From the NCBI GenBank assembly GCA_963728535.1, contig CAVSKK010000001.1, positions 1,116,001-1,180,000 of the forward strand: a stretch of DNA of 64,000 nt. The letters run 5' to 3'. A program made the position numbers and the translations under genes. This stretch comes from VAXT01 sp963728535. GTDB lineage: Bacteria > Actinomycetota > Thermoleophilia > Gaiellales > Gaiellaceae. The notes beneath the pieces were generated by a model. The model was not told where the DNA came from, ran no database searches, and saw only the letters and a program-made list of their open reading frames with translations. Below are positions 54,841 through 63,206 of this stretch, in pieces (the stretch's first letter is position 1; every line of letters begins with the position of its first letter).

Positions 54841-54973
54841 GGGCGCGAAAGGTCATTCCGGCATCCGCCGACGCATGTAGCCGGTGACCAGAAGCTCGGC
54901 GCGCGCGCTCTCCTGGCCTGCTGACCGCCTGAGAGAGCGGAAAGTAGGCCGCCGTTAGCCCCGTTGGTGCCGC

Positions 54974-55016
54974 ATGAGCGGGCTGTGAGCGCGCCGTGAG
55001 GGCCTCGCCGGACCGT
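54974..55016 (+). promoter_or_regulatory. SARP-type operator/promoter of the M23-like gene
   Basis: Direct repeats start at 54974 (ATGAGCG), 54985 (GTGAGCG) and 54996 (GTGAGGG), 11 bp apart. They are followed after 8 bp by GACCGT (55011-55016). The ATG at 55023 lies 6 bp further on, so the message would be leaderless. It is the mirror copy of the element at 54675-54717, conserved better than its surroundings. Confidence 0.7.
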
Positions 55017-55022
55017 GGCGGC

Positions 55023-56000
55023 ATGCACACCGTCACCGCACACATCAGCAGGCGTTGCAGGCCGTTCGTAGCCTCCGCCGCCCTCGTCACAGCTCTCGCC
55101 CTCTTGGCCCAGGCCGCGACTGCGTCTGGGCAGGGTGCGGAATTCACGCAGACTCAGATCGTCGCCCACAGCGCTCCCGTTCGCCCCTCGTACGGATGGC
55201 CGGTCAAGCCCTTCAATCGCCAGCACCCGGTCCGCGGCTACCTGAACGACCCACGGAACGGCAACGGGAACGACTTCCATTTCGGCATCGATATCTCCGC
55301 TCGCGACGGGACCGCGGTCTACGCGGTCGAGGCGGGCCAGGTCTCCCTCGAAAACGAGTACGCCGTGGGCGTCAGGGCGGCGACACGGACCTTCAGCTAC
55401 TGGCACATTCGCCCTGCAGTTCGTAGCGGGCAGGGAGTCCGCATGCACCAGCTGCTCGGTCACGTGCTTCCAAAGGCTGGGCACGTCCACTTCGCCGAGC
55501 GCGTAGGAGGTGTCTGCCTGAATCCGCTGCGCGCCGGCGGCATCGGCCCTTACATCGACCGGACGCCGCCGACCGTGTCCTCGGTCGAGTTCCTGCGCAA
55601 CGGCCGACAGGTCGACGCCAGGAACCTCACTGGCCAATTCGACATCGTCGTCGAAACCTTCGACACGACGCCCATGCTCGTGCCGGAGCCCTGGTCGCGA
55701 CTGCCGGTGACGCCGGCGCGAATTCGCTGGAGCCTCGCATACGGCGCGCGCTCAATCGTTCCTCCGCAGACGGTCGTCGATTCCAGCCGCCAGCTTCCGA
55801 AGGAGCGTTATGACTGGATCTTCGCCCCGGGCACCTACCAGAACCGCAAGGGCCATCCGGGCCACTACCGGTTCTATCTCGCTCACGGCTTCCGCGCCTC
55901 GCAGCTTCGGCCCGGAGTGGGTCGCCTGCGGATCGAAGCCTCCGATACGCGGGGGAACCGGGTTGTCGCGACTGTGAAGGTCGCAGCCGCCCGGAGGTAG
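55023..56000 (+). CDS. Secreted M23/LysM-type peptidase-like protein
   Basis: The protein has 325 aa from ATG at 55023 (MHTVTAHIS), with a signal peptide to about residue 38. The M23-like region has the metal motif FHFGIDISARDGTAVYAVEAG and GHVHFAE (HxH), as in lytic endopeptidases that cut peptidoglycan cross-links. The usual HxxxD is HFGID. A beta-sandwich follows (TPPTVSSVEF, VETFDTTP, RLRIEASDTRGN). Catalytic competence is uncertain. It is divergent from the SARP operon and shares its promoter design. Confidence 0.75.
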   Translation: MHTVTAHISRRCRPFVASAALVTALALLAQAATASGQGAEFTQTQIVAHSAPVRPSYGWPVKPFNRQHPVRGYLNDPRNGNGNDFHFGIDISARDGTAVYAVEAGQVSLENEYAVGVRAATRTFSYWHIRPAVRSGQGVRMHQLLGHVLPKAGHVHFAERVGGVCLNPLRAGGIGPYIDRTPPTVSSVEFLRNGRQVDARNLTGQFDIVVETFDTTPMLVPEPWSRLPVTPARIRWSLAYGARSIVPPQTVVDSSRQLPKERYDWIFAPGTYQNRKGHPGHYRFYLAHGFRASQLRPGVGRLRIEASDTRGNRVVATVKVAAARR

Positions 56001-56041
56001 GCGAGGATTTGCTCAAGGCGGAACTGGATATGCCCTGATCG

Positions 56042-56518
56042 ATGGCGACACGAGCCGAAACGCCGCCGTACGCCAGCTATGCGGTGATCATGGCCACCTT
56101 TGCCGGTGGCCTCGCGGCGGCCGGCGCGCTCGGCCACGCCCTGCGACACGACCCAGAGTCTCAGTCGGCTCTCGACTTCGCCGTGCTCTCTCTGGCGAGC
56201 TTCAAGGCGGCTCGGACGCTTTCGCGGGACCAGGTGACGAGCTTCTTGCGCGAGCCGTTCGTCGAGGGACACGCCGGTGCCGTCGAGGACGAGGAGCCCG
56301 TCCACACCGGTGGCATGGATCAGGCGATCGGCGAGCTCGTGACCTGCACACGCTGCGTCGGCACCTGGGCTGCCGCGGGGCTCGCCGCGACGCAGATCGT
56401 CGCGCCCCGTTTCGGGCGCATGCTCACGTGGTCGCTCGGCGCGGCCGCCGCGAACGACTTCCTGCAGGCGGCATTCACCGCACTCACGACCAAAGCCAAC
56501 GAGCTCGAGCCCTACTAG
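56042..56518 (+). CDS. DUF1360 membrane protein
   Basis: The protein has 158 aa. It has hydrophobic segments near 15-32, 95-115 and 120-145. DUF1360 marks are FAVLSLASFKAARTLSRDQVTSFLREPF and the CTRCVGTW motif. Function unknown. It overlaps the convergent MFS gene by 4 bp. Confidence 0.85.
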   Translation: MATRAETPPYASYAVIMATFAGGLAAAGALGHALRHDPESQSALDFAVLSLASFKAARTLSRDQVTSFLREPFVEGHAGAVEDEEPVHTGGMDQAIGELVTCTRCVGTWAAAGLAATQIVAPRFGRMLTWSLGAAAANDFLQAAFTALTTKANELEPY

Positions 56519-57744
56519 TCCAAGGCGAGCGCGGGCTGCGCGCGGTCTCGCGCGCTCAGCGACGCGGCGGCTACGCCGAGCATGCAGACCGACTGCACCG
56601 CGGCGAATCCGACCAGGACGGGGCCCGTGCCGAAGACCGACAGGACCGGTCCGGCTACAAGCAGGCCGAGCGGCATGCCGAGACCCCAGATCGTGGTGCT
56701 GGCGGCCATCGCCTTCGGACGGATCGCGATCGGCATGCGAAGCGTCCAGATCGAATGGATCGACGGATTGCAGATGCCGTTCGCAATGCCGCTCACGAGG
56801 ATCGCGACGAACAGCACGGGCGCGCCGACGTCGAGGGGCAGCAGCCAGAGAGGCGCGGCCTGGAACGGCACGGAAAGCGCAATCAAGCGCAGCCCGTCCA
56901 GGCGCTGCGTGAGGAAGCGGAACGACAAGATGTTTCCGACGAGCGCGCCGGCGCCGAAGGCCGCGAAGAGCGCTCCGGCAACCCTGGCGTCGGAGTCGAA
57001 GCGCTCGACGGCAAGCACGGGCACCGCCGCGAAGAACGCCTGCCAGGCCGCGTCGCCGGCGACGAACAACGGAATCCAGACACGCAGCAGCGGCTCGTGG
57101 ACGAGAAAGCGCAGCCCCGCGAGGATCCCGCGCGACTCCTCGGCCTCCGGCGTGGCGTGGCCCGCCGGAACGAAGAGCACGACGAGCAGGAACGAGACGA
57201 CGTAGGTCGCCGCGTCGACGACGAGGACGTTCGCGGCTCCCATCAGGCCGATCAGGACGCCGCCGATCGGCGGTCCGAGGAGCATCGTCACGCGAATCGC
57301 GCCCTGGAAGAGCGCATTCGCCTGGCTCATCGTCTGCTCGTCCTCCCCGATCAGCTCCGGAAGGATCACCCTCTGAGCCGTGAAGTAGGGCGCTGCGAGA
57401 ACGCCGAGCAAGAGTGCGAGTACCACCAGTGCCGCCAGCGAGAGGTGCCCGGTCCAGTGGAGCACGGGCACGAGCATCATCAGCGGCGCTCGCACCGCAT
57501 CGGCGATGAGCATCGAGCGCCGGGCTCCGAGCCTCTGCACGAACGTCCCGGCCGGGAGGCCTGCGATGGCGAAGCCCGCGAGCTCGGCGATCATGACGGC
57601 CGTCATCCGGGCGGGCGACCCGGTCGTCGTCAGCACGAACCATGGCAGCGCGAGCCACGTCATCTGGGCGCCGGTCGTGGAGATGACCTCGGCGGCGAGC
57701 AGCGCCCGAAGCGGTCGGTGCCGGAGGATCTCTGCTCGGCTCAC
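56515..57744 (-). CDS. MFS transporter (MFS_3, exporter-like)
   Basis: The protein has 409 aa and 12 predicted membrane helices. The MFS loop 2-3 motif is GTFVQRLGARRSMLIADAVRA. The overall type is like enterobactin- or macrolide-exporters. It overlaps the preceding MFS gene by 4 bp. The two may work as alternative exporters or a heteromeric pair. Substrate unknown. Confidence 0.87.
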   Translation of the reverse strand: MSRAEILRHRPLRALLAAEVISTTGAQMTWLALPWFVLTTTGSPARMTAVMIAELAGFAIAGLPAGTFVQRLGARRSMLIADAVRAPLMMLVPVLHWTGHLSLAALVVLALLLGVLAAPYFTAQRVILPELIGEDEQTMSQANALFQGAIRVTMLLGPPIGGVLIGLMGAANVLVVDAATYVVSFLLVVLFVPAGHATPEAEESRGILAGLRFLVHEPLLRVWIPLFVAGDAAWQAFFAAVPVLAVERFDSDARVAGALFAAFGAGALVGNILSFRFLTQRLDGLRLIALSVPFQAAPLWLLPLDVGAPVLFVAILVSGIANGICNPSIHSIWTLRMPIAIRPKAMAASTTIWGLGMPLGLLVAGPVLSVFGTGPVLVGFAAVQSVCMLGVAAASLSARDRAQPALALD

Positions 57745-59021
57745 ACCAAGTCCTCTTCACGCATTTGCGGCATCGGTGAAGCGAGCAGGAAGAGGACGCC
57801 GAAGAGGCAGCCCACGACCGCGATCCAGAGCGTCGGACGCAGCCCGATCGTGCTTCCGAGCACACCGCCGAGAAGCGCTCCGACCGGCCTCGTGCCGTAG
57901 TTGAAGAACCGCGATACGCCGACGACCCTGCTGCGAACTGCGTCGGGCGTGAGCATCGTGCCCAGGCTGTTCTGGTTGACGTCGAAGATCATCACGCCCA
58001 CGCTCGCGAGGAACTCGCCGGCGAGGAGCATCGACCCGCTCAGCCAGTGCGAGCCGTGGGCCAGGGGAAACAGCGCCATCGGAGCGGGAAAGAGCACCGA
58101 TCCGACGACGACAGCCCGGCCGATTCCCAGCCGGCGCCCGACGCGAGGTGCGATCAGGGCTCCCACGAGCGCGCCGACGGAGGCAGCGCCGAGGATCAGG
58201 CCGATCATCGCCGCGCTGAGCCCGAGCGTGCGGCTCGCGTACAGGACGAAGATTGCGAAGATGAAGAAGCTGAAGAAGTTGATCGTGCTCGTGCACGCCG
58301 TTCCCGCGCGCAGCACCGGATGGTGAATCAGGTAGCGGAACCCCTCCGCCAGGTCAGCGCGGGCGCTCGTCCCGTTTCGCTCGACCTCCGGCTCCTCGAC
58401 CTTCACGCCTCGCAGGAGGACCGCGGAGGCCACGAAGGAGCACGCATCGGCAAGCAACGCGACCGGGGCGCCGAGAACCTGCACGAGGACCCCGGCGGTG
58501 CTCGGACCGCCGATGTAGGAGAGGGAGCGGGTCGTGTTGAGCTTGCTGTTTGCGTCCACGTACTGCGAGCGGGGTACGAGCGCGACGAAGAACGACACGC
58601 TCGAGAGGTCGAAGAAGACGGTGAACGCCCCGACCGCGAAGGCGACCGCGAGCAGGTGCCAGATCGTCAGCGTGCCCAACCACCAGGCCAGGGGAATCGT
58701 CGCCAGCGCAGCCGCCCGCAGGACGTCCGCGACGATCATGTTTCGCCGCCGGTGCGAGCGGCGGTCGATCCAGACGCCCGCCGGTAGCGAGAAGAGCAGG
58801 TGCGGTAGCCAGGCGAGCGCCGTCAGGATCCCGACCTGGACCGCCGAGGCGTGCAGGACGAGCACGGCCGTCAGCGGAATCGCGAGCGCGCTGATCTGGT
58901 CGCCGAAGACGGAGATCGTCTGGCCCGCCCAGAAGCGAACGAACGCGCTCTGCCGGTGCAGCGGAACGGGCCGTGGTGCCTGCGGCCGGGGCCGCGTGCT
59001 CTCAACGACAGCCGCCATCAC
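57741..59021 (-). CDS. MFS transporter (MFS_3, exporter-like)
   Basis: The protein has 426 aa and 12 helices. The N-terminus FVRFWAGQTISVFGDQISALAIPL and loop AGVWIDRRSHRRRNMIVADVLRA are typical of DHA3-type drug or siderophore exporters. GTG at 59021 or ATG at 59018 could start it; both overlap the DUF4097 stop. It belongs to the RHH-regulated operon. Confidence 0.88.
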   Translation of the reverse strand: MMAAVVESTRPRPQAPRPVPLHRQSAFVRFWAGQTISVFGDQISALAIPLTAVLVLHASAVQVGILTALAWLPHLLFSLPAGVWIDRRSHRRRNMIVADVLRAAALATIPLAWWLGTLTIWHLLAVAFAVGAFTVFFDLSSVSFFVALVPRSQYVDANSKLNTTRSLSYIGGPSTAGVLVQVLGAPVALLADACSFVASAVLLRGVKVEEPEVERNGTSARADLAEGFRYLIHHPVLRAGTACTSTINFFSFFIFAIFVLYASRTLGLSAAMIGLILGAASVGALVGALIAPRVGRRLGIGRAVVVGSVLFPAPMALFPLAHGSHWLSGSMLLAGEFLASVGVMIFDVNQNSLGTMLTPDAVRSRVVGVSRFFNYGTRPVGALLGGVLGSTIGLRPTLWIAVVGCLFGVLFLLASPMPQMREEDLV

Positions 59022-59806
59022 GCCCTGCGGATTGCGATGTCCCCGCTCATGGCCGTCGCGCTGATCTCGACGAGGGGGCCTTCGCCCTCGGACGGTGTGT
59101 CACTTACCTCGAGGTCGGTACTCGTATCGCCGCTCATCGAGCGTGCGTCGATCCAGAGCTTCGACCCGTGCTTGACGCCGACCTCGATGTCGCCGGAGGC
59201 CGTTTGCAGGACGACGTCTCCTTCGCGGACGCTGCGGGCGGCCAAGTCGCCCGAGGCGGTCTGAATCTTGAGCGACGCTTCGGCCTCGTCGATCGCGACG
59301 TCGCCCGAGGCAGAGCGCACCTTTGCGTTGCCTCCGACGTAGCCGATCTCCAGATCGCCGGAGGCCGTGTTGACCGTGAGAGCGCCCTGAACCCGCTTGA
59401 TGTTGACGTCGCCGCTTGCGGAGTTCACCTGCGCATCGCCGCCGACGTACTCGAAGGCGACGTCGCCCGACGCCGTATTCGCCTGCAGCCCTCCGAACTC
59501 GCCTCGTCCATCGACATCCGCCGAGGCCGTCGAGAGCTCGACATCGGCGCCCGTCGGCGCAGACACACGCACCCGGACGTCGCCGCGGAAGCGCTTGAAC
59601 AATCCCCGGTCCTCGATCACGACGATCACCTCGTGCCCGTCGCGTCTCGGGCGGACCTCGATGCGCGCCTCCTCCTCGATCTCGGGCGAGCCGTCGAGCT
59701 CGACAGTCGTCTCGTCTCCCTCGACAGTCTCGAGATCGATGCGACCGGAGGGCACTCGAACTTCCAGGCGCAGCGGTCCGGGTGTGTTGAAGGTCTCGCG
59801 CCTCAT
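59018..59806 (-). CDS. DUF4097 beta-strand-repeat protein
   Basis: The protein has 262 aa from ATG at 59806, which overlaps the stop of the 51-aa gene (ATGA); the frame is open 33 bp further up. After about 100 residues come seven or more repeats of the form xSASGDV or xTASGDL every 18-20 residues, the DUF4097 right-handed beta-solenoid. No signal peptide is seen, so it may be cytosolic. Next to exporters this family often has a regulatory or envelope role that is not defined. Confidence 0.87.
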   Translation of the reverse strand: MRRETFNTPGPLRLEVRVPSGRIDLETVEGDETTVELDGSPEIEEEARIEVRPRRDGHEVIVVIEDRGLFKRFRGDVRVRVSAPTGADVELSTASADVDGRGEFGGLQANTASGDVAFEYVGGDAQVNSASGDVNIKRVQGALTVNTASGDLEIGYVGGNAKVRSASGDVAIDEAEASLKIQTASGDLAARSVREGDVVLQTASGDIEVGVKHGSKLWIDARSMSGDTSTDLEVSDTPSEGEGPLVEISATAMSGDIAIRRA

Positions 59807-59958
59807 GACCTCTTCTCCCCGGACTCCTCGAGCTGCCATTGAGGAACCTCCCGGTTCCCCCAGACGCCTTCCCCGCGTCCCACACGGGCGCTACGCGGCG
59901 GCCGCGGGTCGACGCGAACTTCGATGTGACCGAAAGGCAGTGGATAGAACTTCTTCAT
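59803..59958 (-). CDS. Small protein between RHH regulator and DUF4097 gene
   Basis: The protein has 51 aa from ATG at 59958: MKKFYPLPFGHIEVRVDPRP followed by a basic middle and an acidic end. AGGGAGAGCACG upstream serves as ribosome site. It ends in an ATGA overlap with DUF4097 and starts 14 bp after the RHH stop, so coupling at both ends supports a real gene. Function unknown. Confidence 0.65.
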   Translation of the reverse strand: MKKFYPLPFGHIEVRVDPRPPRSARVGRGEGVWGNREVPQWQLEESGEKRS

Positions 59959-59972
59959 CGTGCTCTCCCTTC

Positions 59973-60422
59973 TCAGCTCTGGGCAAAGCCCCGGAGCCGT
60001 TTGCCGGATCGCTGGACCGGCCCGGTGACGCCCCTCGAGAGCGCACGCACGAGCCAGCTGTTCACGGACACGCCCTCGCGGTTGGCCGCGAGCTCGATCG
60101 AGGCCTTCAGGCCTTCGGGCAGTCGGAGCGTGATGCGCGCGGTCAGCCCGTCGTCGGCCGCCGGCTCCGGAGGGGCTTCCTCCTCGCCGACGTACACGAG
60201 CGCCGGATCCTGGCCGGACAACCGCACCTCGACATGCCCGGATTGCAGCTGAGCGTTGAGCTCCATCGCCGCTTCGCCGAGCGCATCCAGAAGACGAAGC
60301 CCGGCAGAACCGCGGATCGCTTGCAGGACCCGCTCGGCCGCCGCCCTCGTCTGCTCGTCGCCGACCGCCGCAATCGCGGCGAGGTCGGACTCGAGCGCTT
60401 GTACGAACCTTGCCATCTCCAT
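59973..60422 (-). CDS. Ribbon-helix-helix (CopG/HicB-like) transcriptional regulator
   Basis: The protein has 149 aa. A helical N-terminal region (1-60) and a linker with beta strand (HVEVRLSG) precede a C-terminal ribbon-helix-helix (95-131: ARITLRLPEGLKASIELAANREGVSVNSWLVRAL). The second ATG (60416, MARF) is an alternative start. It is the first gene of the operon with DUF4097 and MFS genes and probably represses its own promoter. It resembles an antitoxin in fold, but no toxin is adjacent. Confidence 0.85.
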   Translation of the reverse strand: MEMARFVQALESDLAAIAAVGDEQTRAAAERVLQAIRGSAGLRLLDALGEAAMELNAQLQSGHVEVRLSGQDPALVYVGEEEAPPEPAADDGLTARITLRLPEGLKASIELAANREGVSVNSWLVRALSRGVTGPVQRSGKRLRGFAQS

Positions 60423-60428
60423 GCCGTC

Positions 60429-60456
60429 ATTATGACATCACTTTGATGTCTGTCAA
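60429..60456 (-). promoter_or_regulatory. Promoter with palindromic operator for the RHH operon
   Basis: On minus, -35 TTGACA (60456-60451) and -10 CATAAT (60434-60429) are 16 bp apart. The spacer plus one flanking base is the perfect palindrome GACATCA-AAG-TGATGTC (60450-60434). Another half site, GATGTCAC, lies just upstream near 60465-60472. The -10 is so near the start codon that the RHH message would be almost leaderless. The palindrome is well placed for repression by the RHH protein. Confidence 0.75.
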
Positions 60457-60547
60457 GTGTCTTTGTGACATCTAGGGCACGAGCCCAGGCTCAGCGGCAT
60501 GGTTACGCGCCGCAATGCGGCTACATTCGCGAGGTCGCCGAACTGTT

Positions 60548-61081
60548 CTAGAGCCCGTAGGCGTCGCGGTAGACGCCCTTCATGTGCTCGACCCGGTCGA
60601 CGTACTCGCGCGTCTCCGAGAACTGGATCCCCTTGCCTTCGGCGCGCCACGTGTCGACGTTTCGCTGCCCCGCGTTGTACGCGGCGAGGGCGAGTTTCTC
60701 ATCGTCGTATTTGTCGAGCAGGTGGCGCAGGTACCAGGATCCGTAACGGATGTTGATCTCCGGGGTGTAGAGGTCCGAGGTCTGAAAGCGGCTGCCTCCT
60801 GTTCGAATTGCGATGCCCTTCGCCGTGTCCGGTTGGAGCTGCATGAGGCCGATCGCGCCGGAGCTCGACTTGGCGTCGGACTTGAACTTGCTCTCCTGGT
60901 AGATGACGGCGGCGAGGAGGGCGGGGTCGAGCCGGTAGTTGCGTGCGTGGCCGCGCACGATCTGCTCGTAGCGCAGCGGATAGTGGAGCCGCTGGACCCA
61001 GGTCGGCTCGCCTGCGCGCAGGTAGACGAACCCCGCTGCGACAGCGGCGATCAGAACCACGCCAACGACCAAGCGCTTCAT
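60548..61081 (-). CDS. Lytic transglycosylase (SLT family)
   Basis: The protein has 177 aa with an N-terminal membrane anchor (LVVGVVLIAAVAAGFVYL). Catalytic Glu63 lies in AVIYQESKFKSDAKSSSGAIGLMQLQP, followed by INIRYGSWYLRHLLDKY and LALAAYNAGQRNVD, the full SLT set. It cleaves peptidoglycan glycan strands, leaving 1,6-anhydro ends. It starts by ATGA overlap with coaE. Confidence 0.92.
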   Translation of the reverse strand: MKRLVVGVVLIAAVAAGFVYLRAGEPTWVQRLHYPLRYEQIVRGHARNYRLDPALLAAVIYQESKFKSDAKSSSGAIGLMQLQPDTAKGIAIRTGGSRFQTSDLYTPEINIRYGSWYLRHLLDKYDDEKLALAAYNAGQRNVDTWRAEGKGIQFSETREYVDRVEHMKGVYRDAYGL

Positions 61082-61716
61082 CGGTCCGTCAGCGTACGCA
61101 CGACCCCGGCGATGAACGCATCGAGCTCTGCAGGCGAACCGTCGTTGACGTACGCGAAGTCGGCGCGGTCGATCTTCTCCTCGTCGGGGAGCAGGCGCTC
61201 CTCACGCTCGTCGACGCGCTCGCCGGCGCGCTCGACGCGGAGCTCGCGCGGCGCGGTGACCACGACGACTGCGTCGAAGCGGTCCTCGGCGCCGGCCTCG
61301 TACAGGAGCGGCACCTCGTTGACGGCAAGAGCCGGCGGGTCAGGCAAGCGCGCGAGCTCGTCACGCCACGCCTCTGTGCGAGCCAGCACGCGCGGGTGCA
61401 GAAGCCCCTCCAGCCAAAGCAGCGCGTCACGGTCGGCGACGACCTGCTTGCTCACTGCCTGCCGGTCGCTCGTCCCGAAGCGCTCTCGGAGAGCGGACTT
61501 GACCTCCTCGTCCCCGTAGAGCTCGTGCACGACCTCGTCGCTCGAGATGGTCGCGGCACCGTGCCGCGCGAATGCGGCCAGCGCCTCGCTCTTCCCCGCC
61601 CCGACGCCGCCCGTGACGGCGACCGCGAGCGGTCTAGCTCTCTTCTTGCTCAGCCTCGTCGGGAGCGGCCGGGGGCTCGCCCTCGGAATCGCCGGGGCCC
61701 TGTTCCTCCGGCGCAA
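61078..61716 (-). CDS. coaE: Dephospho-CoA kinase CoaE
   Basis: Up to 212 aa. Walker A is VTGGVGAGKSEAL, then ISSDEVVHELY, HPRV and VVVVTAPRELRVER. It phosphorylates dephospho-CoA in the last step of CoA synthesis. The start is uncertain: TTG at 61716 lies well inside rpsA in another frame, and no ATG or GTG lies nearer. A CTG about 12 bp before the rpsA stop would give a more usual N-terminus. rpsA-coaE neighbours are common in actinobacteria. Confidence 0.9.
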   Translation of the reverse strand: MRRRNRAPAIPRASPRPLPTRLSKKRARPLAVAVTGGVGAGKSEALAAFARHGAATISSDEVVHELYGDEEVKSALRERFGTSDRQAVSKQVVADRDALLWLEGLLHPRVLARTEAWRDELARLPDPPALAVNEVPLLYEAGAEDRFDAVVVVTAPRELRVERAGERVDEREERLLPDEEKIDRADFAYVNDGSPAELDAFIAGVVRTLTDR

Positions 61717-63148
61717 CCGCGTCCGCCTCGATGCTGGCGTCGGTCACCTCGGGCGGCACCTCGGCGTCGGTTGCGGGAACTTCGGGCTCCGACTCGGCGA
61801 CCGGCACCTCGGGCTCCGCCGCAGCTTCGGGCTCCGGCTCCTCGGCTGGAGTCTCCGGCTCCGATTCGGCCACCGGAGTCTCTGCGAGTGCCTCGTCCGT
61901 CGCCTCGTCGCCGGTTCTCTCTTCAACGGCCTCCCCATCCTCCGGGAAGACGTCCTCCGAGAGATCCAGGCGAGGCGGCTGGGGAGTCTCGAGCGGCTCG
62001 CCGTCTGCCCGCGGCTGCACCTCGTCGACCTCCTCCACGCGCTTGAGCGAGAGCGAGAGTCGGCGGCGATCGGCATCCACCTCGATGATCTTCACGTTGA
62101 CGACGTCGGCCTGCGAGACGATCTCGCGCGGATTCTCGACGTGGTGCTGCGCAAGCTCGGAGATGTGCACGAGCCCCTCGACCCCGGGCATGATCTCGAC
62201 GAAGGCGCCGAACGTGACGACCTTCGTCACCTTGCCCTGGACGACGTCCTCCTCCTTGTAAGCCTCGACGACCTGCTGCCACGGATCGGACTGGGTCTGC
62301 TTGAGCCCGAGCGAGATCCGCTGACGGTCGCGGTCGATGTCCAGCACCTTCACCTTCACGTCCTGGCCGATCTCGAGCACCTCGGAGGGATGGTTGACGT
62401 GGCTCCACGAGAGCTCGGAGATGTGGATCAGGCCGTCCATCCCGTCGAGGTCGACGAAGGCGCCGAAGTCGACGATGTTCGAGATCTGGCCCTCGACGAC
62501 GTCGCCGGGCGAGAGCCGGTCGAGAATCGCGGTGCGCATTTCCTTGCGCTCGTCCTCGAGCACGGCCCGGCGCGAGAGGACGACGTTGTTGCGCGAGCGG
62601 TTGAGCTCGATCACCTTGCAGCGAAGCTCCTGGCCGAGAAACTCGTCGAGGTCCTGGACACGGCGGATGTCGACGAGCGAGGCCGGCAGAAAGCCGCGGA
62701 CGCCGAGGTCGAGGATGAGGCCGCCTTTGACGACCTCGATCACCTTCCCGATCACCGGCTCGCCGCTCTCGGCGGCGCCCTCGATCGACTTCCAGGCGAT
62801 CTCGAAGCGAGCGCGCTTCTTGGAGAGGATCAGACGACCGTCCGCGTCCTCCTTCGTAAGCACGAGCGCGTCGATCTCGTCGCCGACCTTGACCTCGTCC
62901 TCGGGGTTGACCGATCGGCGAATCGAGAGCTCGGCGACCGGAATGACGCCCTCGGACTTGTAGCCGATGTCGACGAGCACCTCGTCCTTGTCCACGCGAA
63001 CGACCTGGCCATGGACGACCTCACCCTCGTTGATGGTCGGGAAGGTCGCCTCGTAGTTCGGGATCTGCTCGCCGTCGGGGCCGGTGGTCCAGACGTTCTC
63101 TTCGGTAAGGGTTGTGGTCATGTTCGTGTCAACTGTTTCGTTGGCCAT
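61634..63148 (-). CDS. rpsA: 30S ribosomal protein S1
   Basis: The protein has 504 aa. It has four S1 domains (about 38-110, 125-190, 210-280, 297-365), shown by GEVVHGQVVRVDKDEVLVDIGYKSEG, FGAFVDLDGMDGLIHISELSW and FGAFVEIMPGVEGLVHISEL. A long acidic Glu/Pro/Ala tail (about 380-504) follows, as in actinobacterial S1. It binds mRNA on the 30S subunit. Confidence 0.94.
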   Translation of the reverse strand: MANETVDTNMTTTLTEENVWTTGPDGEQIPNYEATFPTINEGEVVHGQVVRVDKDEVLVDIGYKSEGVIPVAELSIRRSVNPEDEVKVGDEIDALVLTKEDADGRLILSKKRARFEIAWKSIEGAAESGEPVIGKVIEVVKGGLILDLGVRGFLPASLVDIRRVQDLDEFLGQELRCKVIELNRSRNNVVLSRRAVLEDERKEMRTAILDRLSPGDVVEGQISNIVDFGAFVDLDGMDGLIHISELSWSHVNHPSEVLEIGQDVKVKVLDIDRDRQRISLGLKQTQSDPWQQVVEAYKEEDVVQGKVTKVVTFGAFVEIMPGVEGLVHISELAQHHVENPREIVSQADVVNVKIIEVDADRRRLSLSLKRVEEVDEVQPRADGEPLETPQPPRLDLSEDVFPEDGEAVEERTGDEATDEALAETPVAESEPETPAEEPEPEAAAEPEVPVAESEPEVPATDAEVPPEVTDASIEADAVAPEEQGPGDSEGEPPAAPDEAEQEES

Positions 63149-63206
63149 CTGGCGCGCGGAGTATATCCGCGGGCCGCAGACTCGTTTTTAAGGCGCAAAA
63201 CCTCTG

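Larger units (their letters stand above)
54600..55095. repeat. Diverged inverted duplication between the two divergent genes
   Basis: The left arm (about 54600-54763), read on minus, aligns with the right arm (about 54926-55095), read on plus. Shared blocks include CTGAGAGAGCGG, ATGAGCGGGCTGTGAGC, GTGAGGGCCTC, GGCATGCACACCGT and GGCGTTGCAGGCC. Overall identity looks like 75-80 percent with a few small gaps. The 488-bp stretch without a main gene (54535-55022) holds this, the leader ORF, both repeat operators and one M23 gene fragment. Confidence 0.85.

Noticed and set aside
54600..55095. Inverted repeat as ends of an insertion sequence or attachment site
   Set aside because: No transposase or integrase lies between the arms, and the arms align to a gene's own 5' end.
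54714..55637. 307-codon minus-strand open frame opposite the M23-like gene
   Set aside because: It is antisense to the M23 gene, with Arg/Ala-rich shadow composition and no motif.
59973..60422. Toxin-antitoxin pair involving the RHH protein
   Set aside because: The neighbouring 51-aa protein has no toxin motif, and the operon continues into DUF4097 and exporter genes.
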